In this document: positions 46,110 through 56,221 of the stretch, piece after piece
Layout: each line of letters starts with the position of its first letter
How positions within the stretch are numbered: position 1 is the first letter of the stretch
DNA from: Rhodospirillaceae bacterium
GTDB taxonomy: Bacteria > Pseudomonadota > Alphaproteobacteria > Rhodospirillales > UBA2165
Assembly (NCBI GenBank): GCA_018649725.1
Contig: JABIHH010000031.1
Span: forward strand, 1 to 64,000
Direction: 5' to 3'
DNA: 64,000 nucleotides
Position numbers and translations under genes: made by a program
The notes under the pieces: model-generated
Database searches by the model: none
What the model was told of the DNA's origin: nothing
Seen by the model: the letters and a program-made list of their open reading frames with translations, nothing else

Positions 46110-49019
46110 TTGACCCCACCACCTGATGACCTACCTCCTGAAGACACCCCCGAAGAAGCGGGACCAGATGATGGGGAGGGGCCGTCTGATTTTGATATAA
46201 CCCCGGTTAGTATCGAAGATGAGATGAAAAGCTCCTATCTCGATTACGCCATGAGCGTGATCGTGAGCCGGGCGCTACCGGATGTGAGGGATGGTCTTAA
46301 GCCCGTCCATCGCCGCATTATCTATGCAATGAAAGAAGGTGGTTACGATTACAACCGGCCGTTCAGGAAGTCAGCCCGTATCGTCGGTGATGTTATGGGT
46401 AAATATCACCCCCATGGTGATACCGCGATTTATGATTCTCTCGTTCGTATGGCACAGAATTTCTCGCTGAGGCTGCCGCTTATTCAAGGCCAGGGTAACT
46501 TTGGCTCGATGGATGGCGACCGGGCTGCGGCGATGCGATATACCGAAGCTCGCTTGGCGCGCTCGGCGCATTCGCTGATCGAAGACATCGATAAAGACAC
46601 CGTCGATTTCCAGCCTAACTATGATGATAGCGTGCGCGAGCCAACTGTCTTGCCGGCAGAGTTCCCGAACTTGTTGGTTAATGGTGCGGGCGGCATTGCT
46701 GTTGGCATGGCGACCAATATTCCGCCGCATAATCTGGGTGAAGTGATTGATGCCTGTTGCGCAATTATCGAAAACGCGGATGTCAGCATTGATGAGTTAA
46801 TCGAAAAGTATATTCCGGCGCCTGATTTCCCAACTGGCGGCATTATTCTTGGCCGCACCGGTGCGATACAGGCTTTCCATACGGGCCGTGGTTCGATCCG
46901 CATGCGCGGTCGGACCCATATCGAGCCGTTTGGTAAAGAGCGCGAGGCTATCATTGTTACCGAAGTGCCGTATCAGGTGAATAAGTCGCGCATGATTGAG
47001 ATTATGGCTGAATGTGTGCGTGATAAAAAAATCGAAGGCATTTCTGATCTGAGAGACGAATCTGATCGTCATGGCGTGCGTGTTGTCATTGAAATTAAAC
47101 GTGATGCGATGGCAGAAGTTGTGCTGGCGCAGTTGTTTAAATTTACACCGCTGCAAACCAGCTTTGGCGCCAACATGCTGGCGCTCAACGGTGGTAAGCC
47201 AGAGCAGATGAACCTTAAGCAGATCCTGGTCGCTTTCATTGATTTCCGCGAAGAAGTAATTACCCGCCGGACAGCCTTTGAGCTTCGCAAAGCGCGCGAC
47301 CGGGCGCATATTATGGCCGGTTTGGCAGTTGCTGTTGAAAACCTCGATCCGGTGATTGAATTAATCCGGGCCGCTAAGGATGCTCAGGAAGCCAAAGAAA
47401 AATTAATGGCCAAAGCCTGGCCCGCCGGCACGGTTGAGCCGCTAATTGCGCTGATTGATGATCCAGAACACATGGTCATTGATGGCAATTACAAATTTTC
47501 TGAAGAACAAGCCAAAGCCATCCTAGAGATGCGCTTGCAGCGTTTAACGGGTCTTGAGCGCGATAAAATCGCCTCCGATTTGAAGGAGCTCTGCGTCAAG
47601 ATTGAGGAATATCTCAAAATCCTCAGCTCGAAAGAACTTCTGTTTGAAATTTTGGTCAGCGAACTTTTGCGCATGAAAGAATTGTTCGGCAATGAGCGCC
47701 GCTCTTCTATTGAAGACTCGGAGTTCGAAGGCGATATCGAAGACCTGATCCAGCGCGAAGATATGGTCGTGACGGTGAGCTCGAGTGGCTACATCAAGCG
47801 CGTGCCGCTCTCGACCTACCGGGCGCAGAACCGCGGCGGTAAAGGCCGCTCGGGCATGAGCACCAAAGATGAGGATTTCGTCTCCAACGTGTTTGTCGCT
47901 AATACCCATCAGCCGATGCTGTTTTTCTCGTCGACTGGCATCGTCTACAAGCTCAAAGTCTACAAGCTACCGCAAGGCACGCCGCAAGCCAAAGGTAAGG
48001 CGCTGGTCAATGTGTTGCCGCTGGATGAGGGCGAGACGATCACCACCGTCATGGCGTTGCCCGAGGATGAGGAAAGCTGGGATGATCTCTATGTCATGTT
48101 TGCCACCGCGTCTGGTGGTGTGCGGCGGAACAAACTTTCCGATTTCACCAAAGTAAATGCCAATGGCAAGATCGCCATGAAGCTGGATGAGGGCGATCAT
48201 CTCGTCCGGGTGCGAGTCTTTGAAGAAGACCACAACGTCTTCCTGGCGACCCGCAAAGGCAAATGTATTCGCTTCCCGGTCACTGATGTGCGGGTGTTCT
48301 CGAGCCGGAATTCGACCGGCGTCCGTGGCATTCGTCTCGCCGATGATGATGAAGTGATCGCCATGTCGGGGCTCAACCATATCAAGGTTGAAGTTGCTGA
48401 GCGTGACGATTATTTGAAATCGGTAAATGCGGCCAGACGCTTGGTCGGTGGAGATTATACCGACCGCGATGAAGACAAAGCACGTGATGAGGAATTCGCC
48501 TCCCGTCTTGAAGAACCGTTATTCCAGGAAATGGGCCAGGAAGAAGAGTTTATCCTCACCGTCACCGAAGACGGTTTTGGAAAACGCTCCTCGGCCTATG
48601 GCTATCGAATTTCAAAGCGCGGCGGCAAAGGCATCGATTCTATGGATGTTAAGCGCGGTAAAGAACTCACCCAGGTGATTTCCACCATTCCAGTGCTCGG
48701 CAGTGATCAACTGGTTATGGTTTCCGATGGCGGTCAACTCATTCGCATGCCGGTCGATGGCATCAGCTTTACAGGCCGGACCTCTCGGGGCGTAACACTC
48801 TTCAAGGTTTCGGATGAAGAGCGTGTGGTTTCGGTCACGCGCTTCCGTGATGTTGAGGGCGATGACGAAGGTGAGGAGGGCGAATCAACCTCTGAAATGC
48901 CGGAAGAATCAGGCGTAGAATCAGGTGCAGGTGCTGCTCCTGCACCAGAAGAATCACCAGAAGAGGTTGAATCTGGCGAAGAACCAACCGATACTCCATC
49001 AGAAGACGAAGAAGAGTAG
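46110..49019 (+). CDS. gyrA: DNA gyrase subunit A
   Basis: The DNA-cutting subunit of gyrase, 969 residues. The catalytic Tyr is Y144 in RYTEAR. The quinolone region reads [11 protein letters not shown] with T at 105 (the E. coli S83 position). The C-terminal DNA-wrapping domain starts near 540; its GyrA box reads QNRGGKG (573-579) where QRRGGKG is usual. The last 50 residues are very acidic ([14 protein letters not shown] and ending PSEDEEE), longer than in many relatives. The start is a TTG at 46110; no strong ribosome binding site is seen. It is followed by coaD 29 bases later. Confidence 0.97.
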   Translation: MTPPPDDLPPEDTPEEAGPDDGEGPSDFDITPVSIEDEMKSSYLDYAMSVIVSRALPDVRDGLKPVHRRIIYAMKEGGYDYNRPFRKSARIVGDVMGKYHPHGDTAIYDSLVRMAQNFSLRLPLIQGQGNFGSMDGDRAAAMRYTEARLARSAHSLIEDIDKDTVDFQPNYDDSVREPTVLPAEFPNLLVNGAGGIAVGMATNIPPHNLGEVIDACCAIIENADVSIDELIEKYIPAPDFPTGGIILGRTGAIQAFHTGRGSIRMRGRTHIEPFGKEREAIIVTEVPYQVNKSRMIEIMAECVRDKKIEGISDLRDESDRHGVRVVIEIKRDAMAEVVLAQLFKFTPLQTSFGANMLALNGGKPEQMNLKQILVAFIDFREEVITRRTAFELRKARDRAHIMAGLAVAVENLDPVIELIRAAKDAQEAKEKLMAKAWPAGTVEPLIALIDDPEHMVIDGNYKFSEEQAKAILEMRLQRLTGLERDKIASDLKELCVKIEEYLKILSSKELLFEILVSELLRMKELFGNERRSSIEDSEFEGDIEDLIQREDMVVTVSSSGYIKRVPLSTYRAQNRGGKGRSGMSTKDEDFVSNVFVANTHQPMLFFSSTGIVYKLKVYKLPQGTPQAKGKALVNVLPLDEGETITTVMALPEDEESWDDLYVMFATASGGVRRNKLSDFTKVNANGKIAMKLDEGDHLVRVRVFEEDHNVFLATRKGKCIRFPVTDVRVFSSRNSTGVRGIRLADDDEVIAMSGLNHIKVEVAERDDYLKSVNAARRLVGGDYTDRDEDKARDEEFASRLEEPLFQEMGQEEEFILTVTEDGFGKRSSAYGYRISKRGGKGIDSMDVKRGKELTQVISTIPVLGSDQLVMVSDGGQLIRMPVDGISFTGRTSRGVTLFKVSDEERVVSVTRFRDVEGDDEGEEGESTSEMPEESGVESGAGAAPAPEESPEEVESGEEPTDTPSEDEEE

Positions 49020-49048
49020 TTGGTTTAAATCGCTTAAGAGGACACTTC

Positions 49049-49549
49049 ATGCCACGCACTGGTATTTATCCCGGTACATTTGATCCCGTGACCAATGGAC
49101 ATATGGACGTCATCGCTCGCGCCACCCGCGTGGTTGATCAACTGATCGTCGGCGTTGCGATCAACGCCGGTAAAGGCCCGCTATTTGATCTGGAGGAGCG
49201 GGTTGCCATGGTTGAGCATGAAATATCCCTACTGCCGGATGGCGCTGCCGAGCGTGTCAAAGTGCAGGCTTTTGAAGGCTTGTTGACGGATTTCGCGGTT
49301 TCCTGCGACGCCTCGATTATCGTACGTGGCCTGCGCGCGGTTTCCGATTTTGAGTATGAGTTCCAAATGACCGGCATGAACCGCCGCCTCAATCCGGAGA
49401 TTGAGACAGTCTTCTTAATGGCGTCGGAAAAGCATCAATTTATATCCTCCCGCCTGGTTAAGGAAATCGTCAGCATGGGCGGCGATATCGCTTATTTTGT
49501 GGCACCAAACGTGCGCGATAAGCTGCTCGAAAAGTATTCTGATCAGTAA
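49049..49549 (+). CDS. coaD: Phosphopantetheine adenylyltransferase
   Basis: The fourth step in coenzyme A synthesis, transferring AMP from ATP to 4'-phosphopantetheine. The 166-residue protein has the nucleotidyltransferase motif GIYPGTFDPVTNGHMD and VRGLRAVSDFEYEFQM, with SSRLVKEIVSMGG near the C-terminus. AAGAGGACACTTC precedes the ATG. The gyrA-coaD pairing is common in Alphaproteobacteria. Confidence 0.97.
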   Translation: MPRTGIYPGTFDPVTNGHMDVIARATRVVDQLIVGVAINAGKGPLFDLEERVAMVEHEISLLPDGAAERVKVQAFEGLLTDFAVSCDASIIVRGLRAVSDFEYEFQMTGMNRRLNPEIETVFLMASEKHQFISSRLVKEIVSMGGDIAYFVAPNVRDKLLEKYSDQ

Positions 49550-49697
49550 GCTCATTTTCTTTAGAAAATAGCACAATCTAGTGTTGACCAAGCAGGCCCG
49601 CCTGCTTATGTTGCGCCCCGTTAAGTCAGTATAAGTCGTTGTCACTTCCCTTCACGACAGCGTTTTGATCTTCAAGACATTTAAGATCAAATTTTGG

Positions 49698-49773
49698 GGG
49701 CACGTAGCTCAGTCGGTAGAGCATCCGCCTTTTAAGCGGACGGTCACAGGTTCGAATCCTGTCGTGCCTACCA
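49698..49773 (+). tRNA. tRNA-Lys (anticodon TTT)
   Basis: The 76-base cloverleaf has acceptor arms GGGCACG/CGTGCCT, D-arm GCTC-AGTCGGTA-GAGC, anticodon arm TCCGC-CTTTTAA-GCGGA with TTT at the anticodon positions, T-arm ACAGG-TTCGAAT-CCTGT, discriminator A and an encoded CCA end. Confidence 0.97.
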
Positions 49774-49819
49774 TTCTCTCTTTAGAAATTTCAAGAACTT
49801 AGGTTTGGCGCAAATGGCA

Positions 49820-49848
49820 TCTGCTCAACTCCCGAGAGCGGACACTAA
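49820..49848 (-). repeat. Family B repeat, copy 2 (inverted)
   Basis: TCTGCTCAACTCCCGAG followed by AGCGGACACTAA is the reverse complement type of the family B element. It lies between tRNA-Lys and the FkbM gene, with the opposing copy at 50786-50813 on the gene's other side. Confidence 0.55.
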
Positions 49849-49852
49849 CAGG

Positions 49853-50728
49853 TTAGGACTTTGCAATTTTTTCTTCCAGTTGTAGCTTGGATAAAAAAAT
49901 TAAATATTCATCGGATAATTTCGAATTTACCTTCAAATCGTGAGCCTTCAATGCTCGTAAAGCAATATCGTAAGAGCCATAAATTTCATGTAAAATCAGA
50001 GCCATTTTTTTGAGGCTTTGGGAGCCCAATTTATTAAACTTTGTAAAATCTTTTATAAAAATAGCGTCTGCCCAAAAAAGCTGACCTAAACCAATATTTA
50101 TATCGCCATTTATCACTAACGGTTCAACCGCCCGGCTTTCCAATGGAAAAAAGCGATGCAAAATGAACCCAAGCTCTCTCAAAAACAACTCCACTTCAGA
50201 AAACAGCGGCTGATCTTCGTACATAGGTAGGAATTCAACTTCTGTATGAATTACAAGACAATCGCGGAGTCTTTCAGTGCCATTTTGAAAAACCTTCAGT
50301 TCTGCACCCTGAATGTCAATTTTGAGATAATCAATATTTTTGATTTCCGTTACGTCGTCTAACCTTAAAGTTGGCACAGACAAGCGCGCTTTTACCTTTC
50401 CCCATTCTGGAAATCCGAAAAAATAAGACAATAGCTCGGAGTTGGGTTCCAGAAGAGAAGTCATTCCCTGCGACATGCAGACTTTAAGTTCTTGTTCATT
50501 CCCGTCATAAACTACGCCGGGAATATATGTTTCGTTCTGGCTTTTCTTGGCGTTCAAAGAATCTAAGGCAAGTGGGTTTGGTTCAAAGCCGATAACATGC
50601 GCAAGACCTAAATCTAGAAGCGGTTTATATGGTGGATCGCCTTCGATTGGATTGGCACCAATATCAACTACGTCAATAGGAGATTCAACTTTCAGGAGGT
50701 CAGTCAGTGAATGCTTTTCTTGAGTCAT
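49853..50728 (-). CDS. FkbM family methyltransferase
   Basis: A 291-residue SAM-dependent methyltransferase. Motif I is VVDIGANPIEGDPPYK and the FkbM hallmark is IDYLKIDIQGAELKVF (DxxGxE). FkbM proteins methylate sugars or polyketides. The gene is clearly richer in A and T than its neighbours, stands alone next to a tRNA gene and is flanked by inverted family B repeats, all signs of transfer. GAGGT-like upstream signals are weak. The acceptor molecule is unknown; a surface glycan is a guess. Confidence 0.87.
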   Translation of the reverse strand: MTQEKHSLTDLLKVESPIDVVDIGANPIEGDPPYKPLLDLGLAHVIGFEPNPLALDSLNAKKSQNETYIPGVVYDGNEQELKVCMSQGMTSLLEPNSELLSYFFGFPEWGKVKARLSVPTLRLDDVTEIKNIDYLKIDIQGAELKVFQNGTERLRDCLVIHTEVEFLPMYEDQPLFSEVELFLRELGFILHRFFPLESRAVEPLVINGDINIGLGQLFWADAIFIKDFTKFNKLGSQSLKKMALILHEIYGSYDIALRALKAHDLKVNSKLSDEYLIFLSKLQLEEKIAKS

Positions 50729-50785
50729 AATGTTTACTTACCACAGTGCACCAGACTGACAAAGCTCGGAAAATTTCAATCAAAA

Positions 50786-50813
50786 TTAATGTCCGCTTGT
50801 GGCTACTAGCAGA
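50786..50813 (+). repeat. Family B repeat, copy 3
   Basis: TTAATGTCCGCTTGTGGC then TACTAGCAGA matches copy 1 (TATCCGCTTCTGGCTAGAAGCGGA) with a few changes. It flanks the FkbM gene opposite to copy 2. Confidence 0.55.
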
Positions 50814-50985
50814 CCCAATATCACTTTTGATATGGCATTTTCTCTCTCAAATTAAAATTTAGCACTTTTATTCAAAATTTGACGTCCTTGAAAAGCGGTA
50901 ATATAGCTTCACGATATGTCGTCGAAGAGACCGGCGGGTTAAATTTGGGTATTGGGAATATTAATTGGCAAGGGAGCCTTTGAAA

Positions 50986-51753
50986 ATGAAATTAAAAGAT
51001 CGTGCTGCAATTGTTACCGGTGGGAGTTCGGGAATTGGTGCCGAGGTCTGTCTGCAATTGGCAGCCGAAGGCGCGCATGTCGGTGTTGTTGCAAGCTCGG
51101 ATTCTGCCAAAGCTCAAATTGTTGTCGATAAAATTGAGCAGGCGGGTGGCCGTGCTACGGCATTGGTTGGTAACGTGGCTGATCCTCAATCCGTTGCAAA
51201 GCTTGTCGCAGACGCGGATGCCGCGCTGGGTCCGATTGATATTTTGATCAACGCGGCGGGTGTCTACGGCAATACGCCAATAGGCGATACGGAGGAGGCG
51301 CTCATTGACCATTTGGTTGATATCAATCTAAAGGGAAGCTTTCGCATGATCAACGCGCTTGCCCCGGGGATGAAGGATCGGCGGCGCGGTAAAATTGTCA
51401 ACTTCTCTTCCGTTAATGCTTATATCGGTGTTGAAGCGCAAAGTCTGTACGGTGCCTGTAAAGCAGGAATTGATATAATGACCCGGTCCATGGCCAGAGA
51501 GTTAGCGCCTTATGATGTTAACATTAACTCAATTGCGCCGGGCGCTACGAAAACACCGATGAACGAGCCCCTCCGCACGCTTCCTGAGCTTAAAGACGTC
51601 TTGCATGCATTTGAAAGCAATACGCCAAGTAATACTGCGTTTTCTGATCCGGCGGAAATTGCGCGTATGGTTGTTTTTCTGGCATCTGATGATGCCCGGC
51701 CGATGCATGGCTCTAGTGTGTTGATGGATGAAGGCCTCGCGGCTGGCATTTAA
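50986..51753 (+). CDS. Short-chain dehydrogenase/reductase
   Basis: A 255-residue classical SDR. Cofactor motif GGSSGIGAEV, NAAG near residue 90, catalytic Ser in NFSSVNAYIG and YGACK. It resembles 3-oxoacyl-ACP reductase-like catabolic SDRs. The frame is open from 50965, but the ATG at 50986 has AAGGGAG about nine bases upstream. It is convergent with the TRAP-TAXI operon and belongs by position to the catabolic block that follows. Confidence 0.9.
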   Translation: MKLKDRAAIVTGGSSGIGAEVCLQLAAEGAHVGVVASSDSAKAQIVVDKIEQAGGRATALVGNVADPQSVAKLVADADAALGPIDILINAAGVYGNTPIGDTEEALIDHLVDINLKGSFRMINALAPGMKDRRRGKIVNFSSVNAYIGVEAQSLYGACKAGIDIMTRSMARELAPYDVNINSIAPGATKTPMNEPLRTLPELKDVLHAFESNTPSNTAFSDPAEIARMVVFLASDDARPMHGSSVLMDEGLAAGI

Positions 51754-51764
51754 AAACTAAAAGG

Positions 51765-53714
51765 CTATCCAGGACTGCCTTGCGCTGCTTGCTTTATACG
51801 CAGCTTCTCCAAGACGAAAATACCGCCGCCAAGCAATAAACCTATGAGGGCGGGGGGGATGCCGATTTCGAGGAGTTGGTCAGGGATGAACATGCCCGCA
51901 CCGGCGAGAGCCAGGAGTGCGCGCATGAGCCAATTAATATGGCGGATGAGGTAGCCCATAACGGCGGCGGAGACGAACCAGATTCCGAGCATTGTCTTGC
52001 TGGTAACTAGTGCAATCGAAATCGCGTCACCTTCCATTAGAAGTTCCGGGACAGCGACGAAGAGGAATGGCACCAGATAGGCAAACCAGCCAAACCGCAT
52101 GGCGGCAAATCCGGTTGCCATCGGATCTTTGCCGGTCAGGCTCGCCGCGGCAAAGGCTGCGATCGCGACCGGTGGGGTGATCATCGACATCATGCCGAAA
52201 TAAAGAATGAACAAATGCGCTGCGATCGGCTTAATGCCGACCTCAATCAGTGCCGGCGCGACCAGGGTTGCCAGCATGAGATAGACCGCGACCGTCGGCA
52301 TACCCATGCCGAGCAGGATGCAGACAAAGCCTGAAATCACCAATAGCAGGAACATATTGTTGCCGCCGAGTTCAACCAGCATCAGGGACATGCCGAAGCC
52401 GACACCTGTCACATTAAGGGTGCCGATAACAATACCGGCAGCGGCGGCGATCATGATGATATCCAGCACGGCGTGACCGGTCTGACGAACTGAGTCTAAC
52501 AAATCTCGAAAGGTCAGGCGTTTGCCTTTATAGCCAAACAGCATGCTGGTCGCGAGAATCGATAGTACCGACATCAAGGCCGACATTTCTGGTGAATAAT
52601 TATAAACAAAAAGCGCCGAGATAAGGACCGCGAAAGGCAGCGGGAAATACCAGCCGCTTTTGAGCACATCTTTGAGTTTAGGTATATCCTTGGCATCTAG
52701 CGGCTGAATATTCGTCCGGGCGGCTTCCAAATCGGCTAGAACAAAGAGGGCAACATAATAGAGGATCGCCGGGATGAGGGCAGCAATCACGACTTCTTTG
52801 TAAGGGATTTCCAGAAACTCGGCCATCAGGAAGGCGGCAGCACCCATGATCGGCGGCATCAATTGTCCGCCGGTGGAGGCGACCGCCTCGATGGCACCGG
52901 CTTGGACGCCGCGGTAGCCGGCGTTGCGCATCATCGGAATGGTGACAACCCCGGTGGTAACAACGTTTGAGACCACACTGCCGGAAATTGAGCCAAAGAA
53001 GCCGGAGGCCGTTACGGCGATTTTAGCCTGGCCACCCCGGAAGCGTCCGACCAGCACCATGGAAATTTCGGTAAAGAAGGTCGAGCCGCCGGACTTCGTC
53101 AAAACTTGGCCGAAAAAGACGAAAGCCATGACGATCGAGGTAACGATCTTCATCGGCACACCTAGGATGCTCGTTGGATCCCAGGCGAGGTAATAAAATA
53201 AATCCTGCCATGCCATTTGGCGACCAGACAGCTTGCCAGGCAAGAGATGCCCAAACAGCCCAATACACATAAAAATGATAACCAATACTGTAAGCGCCGT
53301 ACCGACCGTGCGTCGCAGGCCTTCAATTAAAAGAAAAACCATGATGACGGCGGGGACCAAGCCATCAACCGGTGCCGTCGCAACAAGTTCAGCTAATTCG
53401 GGGTAGCGCACCGCCATATAGATCGCGCAAAATGCGCCAAGACCAGCAAAGATAAAGTCGTACCAAGGGATCGGTTGGGCAGGGCTGTCTTTTGGGGCTC
53501 TCTTGGCCCGAATAGAGAGAAAGACTAGGGGCACGGCAATGGCGAGCATGCCGCTTAAGAATTGTTCTGTATAGAGAAGCAGGCCAACCTGACGCGGGAG
53601 GTCAGCGGCCCATATGATGGCAGTGACTGTTAAAACAACAGCGAGAATAGCAATAATGCCATTCGTCGCTGCGTTTTTATTCGTCGATGCATCAGTAGAA
53701 ATAGTTTCGTTCAC
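51765..53714 (-). CDS. TRAP transporter fused permease (TAXI system 2)
   Basis: A 649-residue fused DctQM-type permease with about 16-18 helices. It shares with the permease at 10876 the motifs ASGFFGSISGSVVSNVVTTGVVTIPMM (in part), SGGQLMPPIMGAAAFLMAE (in part) and GLGMGMPTVAVYLM-like (LLGMGMPTVAVYL). It works with the TAXI protein encoded 17 bases upstream on the same strand. The substrate is unknown. Confidence 0.93.
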   Translation of the reverse strand: MNETISTDASTNKNAATNGIIAILAVVLTVTAIIWAADLPRQVGLLLYTEQFLSGMLAIAVPLVFLSIRAKRAPKDSPAQPIPWYDFIFAGLGAFCAIYMAVRYPELAELVATAPVDGLVPAVIMVFLLIEGLRRTVGTALTVLVIIFMCIGLFGHLLPGKLSGRQMAWQDLFYYLAWDPTSILGVPMKIVTSIVMAFVFFGQVLTKSGGSTFFTEISMVLVGRFRGGQAKIAVTASGFFGSISGSVVSNVVTTGVVTIPMMRNAGYRGVQAGAIEAVASTGGQLMPPIMGAAAFLMAEFLEIPYKEVVIAALIPAILYYVALFVLADLEAARTNIQPLDAKDIPKLKDVLKSGWYFPLPFAVLISALFVYNYSPEMSALMSVLSILATSMLFGYKGKRLTFRDLLDSVRQTGHAVLDIIMIAAAAGIVIGTLNVTGVGFGMSLMLVELGGNNMFLLLVISGFVCILLGMGMPTVAVYLMLATLVAPALIEVGIKPIAAHLFILYFGMMSMITPPVAIAAFAAASLTGKDPMATGFAAMRFGWFAYLVPFLFVAVPELLMEGDAISIALVTSKTMLGIWFVSAAVMGYLIRHINWLMRALLALAGAGMFIPDQLLEIGIPPALIGLLLGGGIFVLEKLRIKQAAQGSPG

Positions 53715-53731
53715 TGATTATGACACCTAGT

Positions 53732-54697
53732 TTATTTTGGCGGCCACATGCCTTTTTCTTTATAGAACTTGATCGCGCCAGGATGATAGGTCAGGCCTTT
53801 AAACTTAATCACCATCTTCGTGTTTTTAAAGCCGCCCCAACCTGGGAACGCTTTGACCAAAGCAGCGCGCTTGCCGTGCATAACCTTGGTAACTTTATAA
53901 ACTAAGTCGTTAGAAACATGGCTACCGGCTTGAAGTGTATGCCAATAGGTCATCACATGAAGCGGGGCAAATACGCCGACGCTTCGCTTGGATGGCTTTT
54001 CGGGCTTAGCAAATGCAGGTGGCACGTGCTTGCGGGCTGCAGCCACGGCAGCAGGCGCTGGATCAAACGGTAGGGCACGAATGCCGCCTTTGACTTTGGC
54101 GTTGGTTTCACGAACTTTACCGGCACCAAAAACGAAATGGAACACATCGGCTTTGCCTTCGGCGAAGACATTGGCGCTTTTAACCACGTTAGAGACAGGA
54201 ACTTTGATAACGTCATCATAGGTGAGGCCAGCGTTAGCGAGCTGGGCTCTCATCAGTGGTCCAATAATTTTTTGGGCTGACCAACCGGAAGGCACGCGCT
54301 TGCCTTTAAGGTCTTTCAAGGTCCGTATATTGGAGTCTTTACGTGCGAAAGTCGCGACACGGAAAGGAATGGTTGCTGTAACAACACGCAAGTTAGGGTG
54401 TTTCCGGCCCGGATAAATGCCTGTTCCGGTAACTGCATAAAGTGATTCTAACTCGTTCACCAAGCCAAATTCCAACTTTCCAGCATTTACAGCTGGGACA
54501 TAAACGCTTGAACCACCAAAGGGTTGTGCGCGCATCTGTATGTCAGAATTTTGTGAAATGACTTTAGCGAGAGACTGTCCCGCTTGGTTCGTCCAGCCGC
54601 CTTTGGTGTTACCAATACCGACCGTATCTGCCGCCATCGCTGCAGTTGACATCAGCGCTGCACTGGCAATTGAGGTTACAACTAATCTTTTTTTCAT
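53732..54697 (-). CDS. TAXI family TRAP solute-binding protein 2
   Basis: A 321-residue periplasmic binding protein with a Sec signal peptide (about 1-22, ending AAMA). The fold start GIGNTKGGWTNQAGQSLAKVI and the motif RTLKDLKGKRVPSGWSAQKI (in part) are TAXI-type. The start has GGGAGGGTTAA just before the ATG. It leads the operon with the permease; here the binding protein comes first, the opposite of the system at 10876-13871. Confidence 0.92.
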   Translation of the reverse strand: MKKRLVVTSIASAALMSTAAMAADTVGIGNTKGGWTNQAGQSLAKVISQNSDIQMRAQPFGGSSVYVPAVNAGKLEFGLVNELESLYAVTGTGIYPGRKHPNLRVVTATIPFRVATFARKDSNIRTLKDLKGKRVPSGWSAQKIIGPLMRAQLANAGLTYDDVIKVPVSNVVKSANVFAEGKADVFHFVFGAGKVRETNAKVKGGIRALPFDPAPAAVAAARKHVPPAFAKPEKPSKRSVGVFAPLHVMTYWHTLQAGSHVSNDLVYKVTKVMHGKRAALVKAFPGWGGFKNTKMVIKFKGLTYHPGAIKFYKEKGMWPPK

Positions 54698-54911
54698 TTA
54701 ACCCTCCCTGGGATATTTTTCATAAAGCTTGTTTGCTCGAAGATAGTACTGAATACGTCCGATTATTAAAAGGGCTATTCACAAATGTAGTTAGAAAACT
54801 AAGTTTTATGGGATATCCGTTAGATGAAAATTCCGTCTTTTTGAGAGCGATTGAGGGAGCCTAAAAATAGCGCTACACTTTCTCAAAATAATTTAAATCG
54901 GGAGAGAAAAC
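54698..54911. promoter_or_regulatory. Divergent promoter region of the second catabolic block
   Basis: This 214-base gap lies between the TAXI gene (-) and the hydrolase gene (+). It is AT-rich and has two short perfect dyads: AAAACT-A-AGTTTT (54795-54807) and GGATATCC (54811-54818). No regulator gene is adjacent. Promoters for both operons must be here but are not clear. Confidence 0.4.
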
Positions 54912-56129
54912 GTGACTATACGCAAGCTGCGCACTCAGCGCGATAATCAACAATGGATGCTCGATCTGGCGCTTAATATGCGGGGTAGGGTGCAGAATTT
55001 TGAACGCGATGATCTGGAAACGCCGACTCGTGCCCACAATTACCGCATGCTGCCCAAGCAATGGCGAAAAAAAGCCGAGCATGATGAGGCACTGGGCCGC
55101 CAAGCTCAGGCGCAGGGCTTCGATGCGACAGCGTGCGAGCATTATGACCATGCGGTTGAGGCTTATCGCATGGCCCAGCATCCGATTTTTTATGATGATA
55201 ATCCGATTAAGCTGGATCTCTATGGACGGCTCAACGAGGTTGTCGATCGCCGCTCAGAGGTCGCCCCCCATCCTGTCGAGCGTGTTGAGGTGCCGTTCGA
55301 TGACGGTAAAACAATCTCATGTCTGTTGCATTTATTGCCCGATCGCCGAAAAGCTCCTTGTGTGATTTATGTGCCGGGTATGGATCAAGCGAAAGAGGCT
55401 TTCCCAAAGGTCACCGGCAATCCCGCGATCGCGCGCGGTATGCATATTTTGTCAATGGATGGGCCGGGGCAGGGCAACTCGAACATCCAGAAAATTAGGG
55501 CCGTCGCCGAGAACTATGAGCGCGCCGGTGCTGCGGTGATCGATTATTTGGAACAACGCGAAGAAGTCGATAGCGAGAAGATCGGCATCTATGGCGTCAG
55601 CATGGGCAGCTACTGGTCGCTTAGGCTCGCAAGCTATGACCATCGCCCGGCGGCCTTGGCTAGTGGTGTTGCCTGCTTTAATCCGAACAACACGATATTC
55701 ACCCAATCGTCGCCGCGTTTTAAGCAGCAGTTTATGTATATGGCCGGCATGGATGACGAGGACGAGTTCGATGAAATGGCGGTTCAGATGACGGTCAAAG
55801 GTTATGCTGATAAGGTTGAGTGTCCGACCCTGTTGGTGACCGGTGAATTTGATCCTTTGTGCCCGTTGGAAGATGCCATCGAAGTCTATGGTGATATTAC
55901 TGCCAGAAAAGAAATGTGGGTGGTCGAAGATCAGTTCCATCCGCTCTGGGGTATCCCCAACCTCGGCAAGCTCGATTGTCATCACTATATTATCGACTGG
56001 TTATCGCGGGCACTTCTTAAAGGTGAGACCAATGAAGACCGGGTTGCTTATGTGCCGGTACAAGGGGATGGCCCGTTCGGAGAGTGCGAGTGGCAGCCAC
56101 CGGTAGGCCCTGGCGAGGCTTATTTCTAA
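54912..56129 (+). CDS. Alpha/beta hydrolase (FrsA/DHPON hydrolase-like)
   Basis: A 405-residue hydrolase of the group that includes 2,6-dihydroxypseudooxynicotine hydrolase, a C-C bond cleaving enzyme. A helical N-terminal domain (about 1-120) precedes the catalytic domain with VIYVPGMDQAKE, nucleophile S230 in GVSMGS, an acid in TGEFDPLCP and His in DQFHPLWG. The start is GTG with GGGAGAG upstream. It leads a + strand group with a ThDP enzyme and a VOC protein, suggesting breakdown of a diketone-like compound. Confidence 0.88.
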   Translation: MTIRKLRTQRDNQQWMLDLALNMRGRVQNFERDDLETPTRAHNYRMLPKQWRKKAEHDEALGRQAQAQGFDATACEHYDHAVEAYRMAQHPIFYDDNPIKLDLYGRLNEVVDRRSEVAPHPVERVEVPFDDGKTISCLLHLLPDRRKAPCVIYVPGMDQAKEAFPKVTGNPAIARGMHILSMDGPGQGNSNIQKIRAVAENYERAGAAVIDYLEQREEVDSEKIGIYGVSMGSYWSLRLASYDHRPAALASGVACFNPNNTIFTQSSPRFKQQFMYMAGMDDEDEFDEMAVQMTVKGYADKVECPTLLVTGEFDPLCPLEDAIEVYGDITARKEMWVVEDQFHPLWGIPNLGKLDCHHYIIDWLSRALLKGETNEDRVAYVPVQGDGPFGECEWQPPVGPGEAYF

Positions 56130-56221
56130 GTTAATATTTGGATTGTTAAGCATAGAATTCTCAGTAATATTTGCAGCAGTATAAAATGAATAAATGACCC
56201 AAATTGGGCGAGGAAAAGATT

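Noticed and set aside
49600-49620. Terminator hairpin AAGCAGG-CCCG-CCTGCTT after coaD
   Set aside because: The stem is good but no T-run follows; it may be a structured spacer or another repeat, so I did not call it.
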